In this document: piece by piece, positions 14,101-28,200 of the stretch
How positions within the stretch are numbered: the first letter of the stretch is position 1
How the letters are laid out: each line of letters opens with the position of its first letter
NCBI GenBank assembly: GCA_009767595.1
Contig: VSDK01006319.1
Span: 28,965 to 92,964, forward strand
Length of the DNA: 64,000 nucleotides
Direction of reading: 5' to 3'
DNA from: Symbiodinium kawagutii
Lineage: Eukaryota > Sar > Dinophyceae > Suessiales > Symbiodiniaceae
The notes under the pieces: generated by a model
The model's database searches: none
The model's input: only the letters and a program-made list of their open reading frames with translations
Told to the model about the DNA's origin: nothing
Program-made: the position numbers and the translations under genes

Positions 14101-16554
14101 ACATCTTATTTATAAACAGCTGGCATCCCATGCCAACAATCCACCAAGGATTTTGTCATGGTTCAGTTTGCCATCACCAAGGTATCAGATTTAGCCAGGG
14201 TGGTACGCGAACCTTGGGACCTGCCACTTCTGAGTCTAGCGAAAAAATGTGAGCATGATTGAAGCATGAGTACGATTCTGACCTTGTCTGATGATTCCGG
14301 GTTTTCTTCAACGCCAAAGGGCTGAAGGTTCATGAAGGTTCCACATGTTCTGCAAGGTGGGGGCGTAGAGGAGCTCAATGGCACAAGAACGACATACATC
14401 AGTATGCGGGATATGCTGACAGCGCAAGAGTCATTCCATGTCATTCGCCATCCTATTTCCTCTGTACTGACTATTGACTTGCATGTTTGTTACTGGATCC
14501 CTGGCAGCACCAGGGAAAGTGAACAAGAATAATCGACTACCAGATTTTCCCACTGATTCGGTGACAACTTCTGGACCAGCACCAGCTAGCTACGGGATGA
14601 CGCCCCGTCCTTCAAATGGGTGCTCAGTTCCTTCGCTTGCCAAGAGCCAAAGTGTGGATCAGCATCTCTGTACTGCCAGACCTTGAAAACCAGCGAGGCC
14701 GGGTGACAAATCCCAAAAACCTGATAGTACCCTCCTCGGAATTTACATTGGCAACAATAGGTACATATGGTTGGACTATGTTGAACTTATCCGACACATG
14801 TCATGTTGCTTGGACATATGGTAGCAAACAAGATCAACCAATGTTGGTGGAGAAGCCTACAAACGTCGACCGACCGATGATGGCACCTCCAACCCCAGAG
14901 CGACACAGGCTCTCGGGCTTTGCTATGAACAACTGTGCAGCTGTTGGTTGCTTATACTAACAAGCAAGCGTGATGATGAGCCCCGGTCCATTGTTGTTGG
15001 TCATTGATTCCCTGAGATTCATGAGTTCAGGGTTGCCATAGGAATTCACCGAAGCCAAGATATCCTGATTCAAACCAGGGGTCGTGATGGGGTATCCGTT
15101 GCTTGCTTGATATTGCTTGCACGTCCATGTAGGCAGGATCATTCTCATGGTTAAACCCCAAACTCCAAACAGGCGGACAGGAATGCACGCAGGTTGTCAG
15201 CATGACGTGCAAGCACCACGTCCGTAACACCAATATCTGAGTCTCAGACCAGCGCACTGCCCTTATTTTCAATGAAACTTCCTTGCGTCCTGAACAGTAC
15301 CAGCAACTGAAGCGGGATGCAAAGGGGCACATTTCTTGGGGAGCAAAATGGTCCATGAACTCCTGGGAATACCCGCGAATTTCGTAAGTTGCATAGTGAC
15401 TGTTGCTGATCTTGTTGTCCTGCTTGCTGTTGCTGCAAGGGTCAAAGTCCTTTATGTTTTAAACGGAATACTTGATGGGTGAAACCAACAAAATGACAAA
15501 ACAACAACACCGGAAATCCAAAGAAAGGGAATGCCGCCAGACTTTTGGTGCCACTTTCTTATCGTCACTGGCCAATGATTAGTTGTGTGAGCCAAGAATG
15601 GTGATTTTTAGAGATTTATAAAGGTTACCAATTGATGATCAAGTTAATCACTGGGGATTGACCAGCAACATAGAGCAATGTATGGCCACCAATCATTCCT
15701 CAGCCAACATTGACTCAGGGTAGCGCTATGTCCGACTCTGAAAAGCACTCCATGACCCATGCCCGGGTCTCCACGTACCTGTGCCCTGGGCGACACCGGC
15801 CGTGCCTCTTCACAAATTGGCGCATGATTTCGAAGGCAAAGGACTGCGCAACAGGCCCGGCGGCACAAACAAGATGTGCAAATAACAATGTGAGCACCTG
15901 GACGCAACTACAATGTGGATATCCTGAAGATTTCGTCATCAAGATAGAAACAAAAATACAAAAACTAATAGTGAGTAAATTCAAGAAGATAATAATGTTT
16001 ACTGACAGTCAATACGGAGTTTGATAATGATGAGTCAATGATGACTAAGAATGGGGAATTCTTCCTCCAATGTTTCAACCTAATTCTACATCAACAAGTT
16101 GCACATTGTCAGATCGAAGGAATCTGCAACCAGGTTCCGGTGCCTTCCAGGTGTAGTCAGGCTTTCCAACCATACCTGAAGGGCTGGAAAATCTAAATTC
16201 GGATGTTTAGTTTAGTTGCATCGTGCTCAAGTCGGTGATCTTGTCATGCACAAAGTTGCAATTACAACGGAAGAGCACGGGTCTTGGGGGTACCATGCCT
16301 TTCGGATGTACCCCATTTGGCCATCATAGTCCAGCTTTCGGGATCAACATTCAAAAAATCATCTGAGTGCTCACTTTAGAGTGGGGCATCTTGCATCGGA
16401 TGTTTGAGTCCGCACCAAAGGATATACCCAAGCAATAATTAGTTTTTCTGCTTCAAAGTGCTTGTGCTGTTTCCAGTCAGTGCTCACTGATCTGTTGTTG
16501 TTTTTGTTGTTGTTGTTGTTGTTGCTGTGGTTGTGGTTGTGGTTGTGGTTGTGG

Positions 16555-16604
<50 letters not shown>

Positions 16605-19600
16605 AATGTTGCCTATGCTACGCAGAACTCAGTAAGTAACAAGTTCAAGAATTTCAGCCATAAAACGGGCAGTGGTCTGAAAGCTTGAAGCTATCAAGTT
16701 GAACAATTTATTCAACCATGTAGATTGAACAATTCAACCATACAATATCTTCAGGGATTTGCTTTCAGATGTTTTCCCCCAAGTGCTCGCTGTGAGGCTT
16801 GCTGTACTGTTCAAGTGCAACATCGCTGAGTCGCATTGCTATCACTATGTGTCCCACGCCTTATGCATTTTACGCTTTGGAATTCCAATCATATTGGATG
16901 GCTGAGAGTCAATACTTAACAATCCAATCAACCTCTACAATCCAGCAATAAAACAACATCAATGCAACCAAACGTATACCAAATGCCGATGTAAGCTCGC
17001 AATGGTATGTCTAGCCCGGGACCCCTGGACCAATTCCATAGAGCCTTGTTTCAAGGTCCGCGGGTGAAATCCCGTCATCCTGGTTATAGTTTCCATGTTT
17101 CCACGGAAATTCCAGTAAACTTGGCATATAGGTGGGTATGTACAGTAAACAATCCATTATGTCAGGCTTGGTCATTAAGCCCAAGAATCATTTGCCCCGG
17201 ACAACTTGGTTTAGCTTGCAGTATGATTCAACCGCCAGTCATCACTGCTAAGCATGGCTGCAGAAACTACCACCAAGTAGTAAGCAAAGGCATGCGTAAG
17301 CGTCTTACAACATATGGGCAGCCATGCTTACACTGTGGGCAACCCCAGTTCTGCCATACCTGGGCTCCCGACAATGCCACTGGCCTCCCGTGCTGAACGG
17401 CAACTTGTAGAAGAAACCTCCACAGTTTCCAACTTCTGCGGGCGATCTCCGGCGATTCTGTTCACTTCAGAGATGTTCAACAAAGGGGAACCAGCTTTTG
17501 ACGACAGTCTTGGCGCAAAATCACAACAAAACCTGGTAAAATGACATGGGAATCAAATGATCATCTATAATTATGGACGTTTCTTAAAAATAGGATACCC
17601 CCAGCTACCATCCCAAATTCACCATTTATGCTGATCAACCAACCCTTTTTTGAGGGTACCCCCGTTTTAAGACATCACCATATGGGTGTTTCTCAAAATA
17701 GGGGTACCCCTAAATCATCCAGTTCACAAACCATTTCTAACTAATAAACCAACCATTTTGGGGGTCCCCAATTTTGAGAAACTACCATATAATAACTGCT
17801 GTAACACCTATGCTTTCCCAGATCAAGTCGTCACACCAACTGGGTCATCCACGCAGGGCTCGCAGCGCCCAGGTGCTGGGCCTCTTTCGGCAGCAAGGCC
17901 TAAACGAGGGACCTTGCCAAACCACTCCTGCGTGGCCCACGATGGGAAGCGGTCCGCAAGTGGAGACTGGTGGATACAACTGGTGGTTCTGAAGCCAGTT
18001 TGGGGTACCCCCAAAAATCCTCCCTGATATGAATCATTCATAGCAATAAACCAACCATTTTGGGCGTACCCCAAACTGAACCCCCAACTATGCAGTCAAA
18101 TCACACATGACCCTGTTGATAGTTGCCGAACATCACCAACAAATGCCTGAAACAAACATGTTCACATCAATACAAGGCAATACTGTAAACTACTTACTAT
18201 CATGGCCAGTATCAATAATATATCATTCTTTACATCCTATCATCACTTGTCATGTAATCAACTATCATGATCATCTGATCATTACCACTATCAAAGCTTG
18301 CTGGAAGGGCTGCCCCACTTTTCAAGGCCAGTCAAATGCCAACTCATTCGCAGCTCGTGAGCTGGCAACCTGAAACTTGTTCGCGGATGCCTGAACGGAT
18401 ACAATGGTCAGAGGTCTTGATGGTGGTTAATGATAATGATGGTGAGCATGGTTAATGACGATGGTTGATAACGCTTAGCTTAATTCCTAATTAATGGTTG
18501 GCTCATTCCTAAGAATATATTTTCAAGCCGTCAAAACGATGGTTGATTCATACCTGGCGTTTTAGATTGATTCCTAAGTTCAATAAGCTCTACCGCTTGA
18601 GACAGCTTTATGATCCCATCTGTTCATCTCCTAGATCGATGGGGTGATGGATAACCACATAACTTAAGGTGATGTAATCAGGTTCTCCCAATATGTGGCC
18701 AAATCTGAACCTCCAAAATGAATGGTCCACCATTCGTGACAAAGCTCAAGAGTTCTTGGTAATCATGTGTTTCTTGGTAATCATGCCTGAAAAAGCTCAA
18801 GATATTTCAGATATAATCCATTTCTGCCTGGTTATATCTTCACATTTGACCCACCACGTGGCATGTCATTCGACTCACATACCGCCACTGCGATCTCCGC
18901 CGGCGCGCCGATCTCCCGTGGGTGGCGGTGGTCCTCCATCATCTCCCAGTTGCGGCCGCTAAGGATGACCACGGTATTCTTGGAATCGGCACCTCAGGCG
19001 ACACCAAAAGCACTAAAATGCTCAGAACTGTGCAACTGGATATACAAAACATGTTCGCCTCAACCCGGACGTTCGCCCACACCCATAAAGCGGCACTGCA
19101 ATGGAGGATGTTGTGCGAAGTCAAGATGGCTTAGAGAAGTTGCAAAACCACTGGCAATACGCAGTGATTTGTGGTTTAGGACTTTAGGGTTTACGGTTGA
19201 AGGTTTTAGGGTTTATGGTTTAGGGTTTAGGGTTTTAGGGTTTTAGGGTTTAGGGTTTTAGGGTTTATGGTTTAGGTTTATTAACTTAGAAACTCAAAAA
19301 CAACGGCCCTGCGCAGGAATTTTAACGTAGGGAAATGCTCCAAGTCAAGCGCGGGCAAACGTCAGGGTTCCCGCGAACATGTTTGTATCCATGCATACCT
19401 GGCAGTCGAACCATCATTCTGAGATTATTTTAAACCATATTGATCAATATTAGCCAAGTGTTATCCATGTATGACTTGCAGTACTACAACCAATACTTAC
19501 CTTTTGGCTTCATCGTGGGATTCTTTCTCAGCATCATTGGCCATTGTTTGCCACTACGAACAATCATTAATTAAGCATATCAACGAGTCAAGACATCCAA

Positions 19601-22056
19601 ACCACTGCCGACAATCATGAACAATCATAACAATGATAAATGACTTTTGACCGGTATCAAGCCCAAACAGGCATTAACTATTGATCATTGCTATTCGTAT
19701 ATGTACATTTCCTGATGATGAAAATACTGCTTCAAGGTAGATCCAAATCCTGCAACATGACAATGACTCCAATGACTAAAGTGACTGGAGGGTACCCTGG
19801 TTGTATCCGAAGCCTGCAACAAGCGACCCCCAGATACCCCCAGTGGTTTCAATCCCGTATCATATAAAAACATACGAGTCCCGATTCATGATGAGTCATG
19901 GCACAGCAATCAATCCAACTCATCCCACGAAACGCTACAAACATGACTGAGAAAAAAACATGCAACGAAACCATGAGGATGTGTATCTGGTTGGTGGTTT
20001 CAACCATTAGTCAACCAACCATTTGTTAATAATTAGGAGGGAAACTAAACAATATCTGAAACGACCAGCTAGGTATCCATTTTCTTGGCAGCATCGGCTC
20101 ACCAGCTGCCCCCGGGGTCCCAGCTCAAACTCTGGAGGCAATCCATGACATGTTCGTTGGGAGCCGATCCTGGGCCGTTCGCGACCGGGGGGATGTCCCA
20201 TCTGCGACTGTGGGTCAATATTAACCAACCAACTAATGGAGGATAATCACCAGCAAAAATAGGGAAAACAATTGGTAATGATAGGGAACCAGCGGGATTA
20301 AGGACTAAGGGTGAACTGACCCACAGCCAAATATGCCTACAGCATCCTACAGCTGTGTATCAAGCTGTCCATCAATTGGATCATTCTCTGGGCCCCGGAG
20401 TTCGTTTCCGATTGGATGCCGCATAGCCAGTGATTGTGGTGGAACGAGCTTGCATCCAATGGTGGTTTCTAAATATAGGGTAAGACAAAGGAGTGCTTAG
20501 TTAAATGATGACTACGAATGTCATTGCCTGGTTACTTCAAATAAGGGGCCCCAAAAGTGCTTCTTTTTTCTGAAGATGATTCAAAGTGGATAATTGTGGG
20601 GCTCCCCTATTTTGAGAAACACCCCAATAGCTCATGAATGAACCGGTTGGCTTTTGCGTATGGCATGATGGCTGTCAACTCACATTGTTCCGCACCGCGC
20701 TAAGCAACTGATCTCGCTTAAAGAGCTCATCCCAACCGTCTCAACCATCAAGGATCGCCAATCATTGGCCCCATGGACGTAGCTTGTCAAAACAAGCAAG
20801 CGCCAACTTGAAAGTTCTGGGACTCATCCCATGTTCATCTTGATAAGCATTCAGAACCAATTATCAATCGTTGAGATGTAACAAAACAATGGTAGTTAGA
20901 GCATATTCATGCATATTCCAAATCCGTATGACAAATGACTGTTTGGGCAACAGCACTTCCAAGCAAGCTAAGTTATGCAGTCCAACTGTCTTTTTCTCAT
21001 CCGCTTTTCTAGTTGTTGCACTTGTATAAGGCGGGAATCCCAATCAACCAACCAATGTACTAATGTACTCAACCGAGCGGAAGTTGCTCTTGTGACAAAT
21101 GACTGATCCCTTGGGGAAATGATTCATGCCAAAAATGCCAGTGGTGGCCAAACCCCGTGGTGCCCTTGTGATCTTCATCTCTGATCTGAAAGGTCCATTA
21201 TCTCACAATCCTTACTAACCACCGTCAACTGTTGAAACGTGCACAACTACTGGATCATTGGGGGTGCGCTTCGGTCACAGCAGCCTACACCCCAAAAGAC
21301 TCCAAATAATGAGCCTCTACTAAGGCTATTATCATGCTTAATACGGCCTTCAACGGTGGTTTCTCAAAATAGGGGACCCCCAAAACGGTAGGCTAGAAAT
21401 CCTGAATATTGGATGATAACTGGGGGTACCCCAAACTGACATCAGAAACACCTATAAAATGGCTCCTAAATCACTCCCTTAACATGCCTTAACAAACCCT
21501 TTCTTCGGTGGGAGGCTTGCATCGCCGATTCCCACGTCCAGCCTCGGCTGGCCAAGTCGGTCAATGCGCTGGTGTGCGCGGTGTACCTTCTGTGCAAGTG
21601 CCTGGCGCTGGGGGAGGTGCCCATGTGATGGTTGGTGAAGAAGGCTGAACAGCGTCTGGTGAGCCGCCAGGTGTCTCTTTGACAAAGCCTCTTGCAAAAG
21701 CGTGGATCAACTCATTGTGTTTCTCCTGCGCACCAGACACGTTTTGTTTTTCAGTCATACTTGGTCCATCATGGAATCAATGTACATCACTGCCATCACT
21801 CATCATCGTCGTCCATCCTCACAACGACACCTGGCTTGAGCCACCCTGGCTGTGAAGCTCTGAGACCCCCAGCCCAGCCACCAGGTTGCCCTAGCTGCCC
21901 TGGCCGTCCCGCCTCTTGTCATTGGCCAACGTGCCCTCGTTGTCGAAGCACAAGACCCGGTTCCGTGCGTTGCGGAAGGCCTGCAGTACTGCCTCGATGG
22001 CGCTGGTGGATGGCAGCCCAGAGGGGACACCAAGATACACCAAGTCCTGAGTCGCC

Positions 22057-22112
<56 letters not shown>

Positions 22113-25071
22113 CTACTGCTGCTGCTGATGATGATGCTCCCCAACAGCCCCCAAATATACCAACAACGCAAGCAAACAAACAGCGAAGATTTGGCCACCC
22201 AGGGTGCCACCCAATAAGCCACCAGTGACATCCACTGATCAACTGAGATTGCAGCGTGATTCGGCAGCTTCTGAAAATTCGATCCGATCTCAGCGCCGGT
22301 CCAATGGTGGCTGTGTCCAGAGGCAAAAGTTGATGAACATAGTGAATATCAGATAGTAGTAAATGATGCAAATAATATCACATAGTTGTACTGATTGACA
22401 ATGGTTACATGACATTATCATCAATAGACTTCCAGATCAGAAAATGGTCTCTGTTTATTGCTGGGCAACGCTAAACTAGGCTAAACTCTTGATACAACAA
22501 CTCTGTTCGTTCCACAATTCTGTTTGCTACCCCAATGTGTCAATTGTGGGAATCGGATACCTCCACGTGTATTCTGAGATTTTCCGGTCGTGATCGGCTG
22601 GTGGCTTCTTTCGGTTTATTTGATGTTCAACCATGGCCAAACTCGGTTCAGACTTGGTTCACACCATGGTTAAATGGACTATATATCAACCAAGCCTTTA
22701 ATGGCAATATACTCCAAAGTTAGCTGGGTTAAACCATAGGGGATAGTTGGCTAATGAACTATTAACATCTGAATCTATTAAGCATGGTTGGTCAACAATC
22801 AGTTGTTTAAGCTTCGGTCTCGATGCTTCCTCACCATTGGATGATAGTCACACTATTGTTAGTCACAATAGTCCTAGATAGTGAGTGATCAAAATAGTAA
22901 TACATTGTGGCTCAAAATCAGTAGTTGATTGCCACTATTGATAGTCACACTGAACAATAAGACCACTCATAGCACCTAATAAGAACCACAGCAATATAAC
23001 AATATAATTCGAAGCTATGGTCATTGCACCAGTGGCAAAATGCTACTTGCTATCAATAATAATAGTCCTCTGTACTATCAATAACAAGAGTACTCATAGT
23101 GCCAATAGTATAACACCAATATGTATATATATATATACATAAATTATAATTATACATAGTTCTATATATATATATAGCATACCAAACCACGGATCATGGG
23201 CAAACAACTTTGACAATCAGTGCTTCTCCCTGTGGTTCCGGGCTGCCACTTGTCGCATCTTGGCACCGAAGCCGATTTGCTCCTGTGCGCAGCCGCAGTC
23301 CAGCTGATGAACGGTTGCCAGTGGTGAATGAGCGGGTTGATATGAGGGTTTCTCAGAATAGGGGACCCCAAAAATGGTTGCTTTATTACTATAAATGGTC
23401 GATAATGGATGATTTGGGGGTACCCCTATTTTGAGAAACACCCATATGCATGATTGATAGTGCTGATGATCAATATTGAGGTCAACATGCACGATTCGCC
23501 CGATCTTGAGCTGGTGAACAATGCTTCATAATTACGAATAGGGGTCAAGAATGGTAACTCAATGGTGACTTAACGGTGACCCCATGGTGAATAAGGGGTC
23601 GGTAAGCACCAACAATAGGGTTGCTAAATCACATATTTAGAGCGGCATCATTTGTTGGTGAGTACACAAATATTCACACTCTGTCGATGGCGAACGATTG
23701 AACCAACAAAGAACATTGTGAATCATGCATAGTGGTGAACCTCACAAAACATTCATCGGATATCATGAAGGTCAAATATTCTTCAATAACTGGTAAATCA
23801 AAAATCCGATGGTTTCCACTGTGAATCATAATGAAATATTCATCTATACATATCGATACACCTTTGCACTTAGTATTATTTGACAGCTGACCAAGAACGA
23901 TATATGTATGCCTTTCGACTACCCTGGTTGATCTGTTCCTGTGCATCCTCTGCTACAATAAAATCGCCTACATCATGTATCATCCACAGCAGCCATCAGT
24001 TCTCTTGACGGCTCAGTCTGCAAACAGGGAAGTGTTACTCCGAAGCTATTGCTGCATTGATTTCAGTGAGCCCTCAACCCAAAGCTACTGTATGATCACT
24101 TTTCGTGAGCTTTGGAAACAACCAACGCTTCTAACCAACTATCACTAATCCAAGTATTCCTAAACCAACTATCCACTGAATATTTCATGGTATGCTAAAC
24201 TTTAAACCTGTTGTTCAAATCAACATAATCAACTATTGCAACTATTGTCAATCCAACTCTATAACTGGTAACCACTGAAGTGATAGGCATTTCTAGGCTA
24301 CCAGGCTACCACTCCTACTAAAACCAATGGCAGGCGACCACTCCCGGCGGATCGCTCCAGTCGGACGTCGTCGCGCTTCCGCGCTCGCCGAAGATCTGTC
24401 AAGAAGTCCTGGGACGGCGAGGAAGTGCAGCAGGGTGATGTAATGGTTACAACATGTTACAGCAATGACTGGTTGATGTTTCATCATCATTGATGGTTGA
24501 TTGATGGTTGATTGATGGTTGATTGATGGTTGATTTATGGTTGATGCATGGTTGAAGAATGGTTGATTGATCGTTGGTGAATGATTGATCAGCAGTGAAT
24601 GATATAATATAATGGTAACAGGAAGAGTTGTTATCTGATGAGGGCTGTATGGTTGATGTAATGGTTTGATCATAGTGAGTTGACGGCGAATTAGCAGTTG
24701 ATCATGGTCAACCAATAGATGGTCAACTGAACCAGGATATTATTCATTAATGGTCAGCTAGTGCACCAGAATAGATGATTCATGGATGATAGCAATGGCT
24801 AAGAACATGCTAGAACTACTTATTAGTCATCACTGATGACTAGTTTGTGGATTCATAATCTATCATGAATCTACGATCGATGGATAGATAATGAAAAATA
24901 ATGGTTCATATTCACAGGATAAGGGTCAATGGATCATAAGTTGGTTGTCCCCCGCACAGTCAGTTGGTTGAATAACGGAGTCCCTGAAGTTACAGCATGG
25001 CTACTGTGGTACGACTGCTACTGGCTGGGGGGAATGGTGGCCACATCATCAATAGCTGGGGGGATGATATT

Positions 25072-25120
<49 letters not shown>

Positions 25121-25141
25121 CGATGATGGTGATGATGCTGG

Positions 25142-25186
<45 letters not shown>

Positions 25187-25212
25187 CGATGATGATGCTG
25201 GTGGTGATGATG

Positions 25213-25244
<32 letters not shown>

Positions 25245-25267
25245 AATGATGATGATGACGATGATGG

Positions 25268-25299
<32 letters not shown>

Positions 25300-28200
25300 G
25301 TGATGGTGATGATGAGGATGTTTTTTCTTTAATGGACGGTCATGGTCAGTCATGACTCCTGACCGGTTCATGGCTTGACAACGGTCATATATTTGTTTTA
25401 TCATGAATAACAACTGCCATACATACATGTATAATGAACCCACCATAAACTACAACTGTTCAGAACTGTTTGTGGCAACCCCTACAGTTGGCCTTTCCCC
25501 TAAACCTTATAGGCCCGAAACCACAGACCGTGCACAAGATCCTCACGTGCACTCACGTGCACAGTGTCATTTTGGGGGTAGGATGAATGTGGGGGTCGAA
25601 CGGGGTTGGGGCATAATGAAATGATAACGGCTCCTAAAAACCCAAATGCGTATAGCTATATATTTTTTCATTTTTTTCTCTGAACAAACGAATTGATGGG
25701 AACATCCACATGCAGGCAATTCGAATGTATATGATATAACAAAATATGAAATAATATGATATGATATACTATAGTAAAAAAGAATATACACTAAAACATC
25801 AAAATCAAACATAGTATAGTATAATACAATATGATAAAACATAATATATGGTATAAGAACAAATATAGCACAATATAGTGGAATATCACATAATAAAATG
25901 TAAAATAACATAAATCCAGTCAAGTGATATAAAACAATGCACTATAATGAATAAATATAATTAATGTAAACACCCAACTGCGCCGCGGCAGCGGCCTCGA
26001 ACCAATCCATTTGCGACTGCTGTGCCACGTGTTGCTGGTTGCACCTGACGCCAATCCATGACCCACGTGCTAAGCAACATCTACAAGGGATATCATTGTC
26101 ATTGACCAAGGTGGTAGATATATAACATGGGCGAGTAAACAAACTTTGTAGATCGATAGATAACTAACCAAGGGGTGTTGATGGTAGATATTGTCATTAA
26201 TCATTACCATCCAATGTATAAATATAACATGGTGCTGATGGTAGATATATAATTGAAGACATTGGATGGTAATGATTAATGGAAGAACAACACGAGTAAA
26301 ACGTATTAAAAATTATAACTGTACAATTCGGTATATCTGTAGCTTGTAGTACCAACAGCAGGGGCTACAAGTACTGGCTGCAACCAATGGTGCCCCCAGC
26401 TGATGATGGAAGGACTCCACAGGGTCATCTATTATTGGCTCATAGCAACAACCACTCAGCAGAGGAGTCTATGACATGGAAACAAACACTGCAACACTTG
26501 GGCTGATGACCGCTGATTTTAGGACCCCAACCTTACGAAGTCTGGAGATGTAGGGATTTATCAGATGCAAGCAAGTTGTTCCCGAACAGGAACATTCCTG
26601 TTTTGTGCCGATATCATCTGCAAAACTTGTACAAAACAAGAAGCACCTCGATACAAGTGATGAAACCTGGACCGAAAAACATGCTCTTGCGAAGGTTAGA
26701 AAGGAGCCCAGCTGAGCAGTATTTGGATAATCATCCCGGTGAGGAACTGGTTGATACCTTGCTCAGCATCTCAGTGCCACAAACATCAAAAAATGTGATC
26801 CTTGCATTGATAGACTAGATGATTAGGATCTGAAGCTTATTGGTTACCAACACTTCGATCCTAATGCATAATCATATCCCATTGGTACCCTAGATGATTA
26901 GGATCTTCATGCCATGCATATCCCTCCCGCAAAGACATTTCACAGCTGATTTGAATTGCGGCTCCATCACCAGCTGGTGTGAACCGCTGGTGGCACCTTC
27001 CAAAGCTGTAATGGATGTGGGGCTTAGGTTTCCGCATCATAGGCCCTGTCAGAGCGTAATGGAAACAAGCACGTCCTAAATAGGACTTCTACCCCAAAAG
27101 CACGCGAAGCCATTCAACAGCTTTCGGACTTTCCATATATTGTTGTTTCTTGTAGTTGAAAGTCTTCGCCAAAAGAACATCTACATGATGAAAACATAGG
27201 ATGGATCCAACGGGCTTAATACATCCCTCCTACATCCGGCAATGTCGGGTTTTCACATTTGAGGGTGCAGTTTTTCCCATGAACAGTTCGTCCGTTGAAG
27301 CAACGGTGCCCAATCCCACAGCTCCACGGCTGTCGTATTACTTGGCGCTCCCGACTCAAAGCGATCTTTCCTCTCATCGTCACCCTCAGTGACACCATGT
27401 GACACCACTTGACGTGGGACGCTCTGCAAGCTCAGTTCAGGAGATTAGACATTTCCTGAGTCCATTCAATTGATCCTTTTCATCCGGTGACCATGTATCT
27501 GCGCTGAAATGTGAAGGCAAGCATGACTAATATTGAGTAATACTGTATGCTAGATCATAAAGCAAAATAAATACACCTGGAAACAGGGGAAGACTCATGG
27601 AATTTCTTTCAAACCTCCAAGACAGCTGCAGCTGGCTTTCCTGCGGTTTGCCAGGTCAATTTTCAACCATCATTTCTGCGAATCAAATCAGAAGGGCAGC
27701 TCGGAGTCTTCGAGAAGTGCCGGTGATCAACTTGCAAACCACAAAACGACAAGCTGGTGGTTTCTCAAAATAGGGAACCTCCAATTGGCTATTACTATCC
27801 TTTAATGGTTGATATTGGATGATTTGGGGGTACCCCTATCTTTAACAAACCACCAGCTACCAGTGCAACCGTTTGTGCAACTGTTTCTTCCGACCCCTTC
27901 GGCCAGTTCTCATCTGCTCAAACTCTCTGACAGCAGTTGGATTTGATTGTCCTGTTTCCTGACCTCGTAGAGAGAATCTATAGATCTGGAGATGTTCAGG
28001 TGTATAAGAAGGGGAAGAATCGGGAAGAGACCACTTCCAAGCTGCAAATGCCGTTCTTGGGTGCCCCAGCCATCCGCATGGCACGTTCAAAAGTGGCACA
28101 CAACGCAGAGTTGTTCCATGGATTGATCCGCAAAGAGCCCAAAAGCCTAAGCCGGTGAAGTCAGGTGACTGATGAATGCCATCAATGGCATGTCGTTTGG

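Noticed and set aside
25018-25446. Poly-His, poly-Met, poly-Asp and poly-Ser frames over GAT arrays (also at 11, 22, 30 and 59 kb)
   Set aside because: These frames exist only because triplet microsatellites cannot contain a stop in some frames.
27937-28157. Plus-strand exon reading LDLIVLFPDLVERIYRSGDV with good AG and GT sites
   Set aside because: The opposite strand at the same place carries the N-P-W-N motif of TPS in phase with its neighbours. The plus frame is a shadow.
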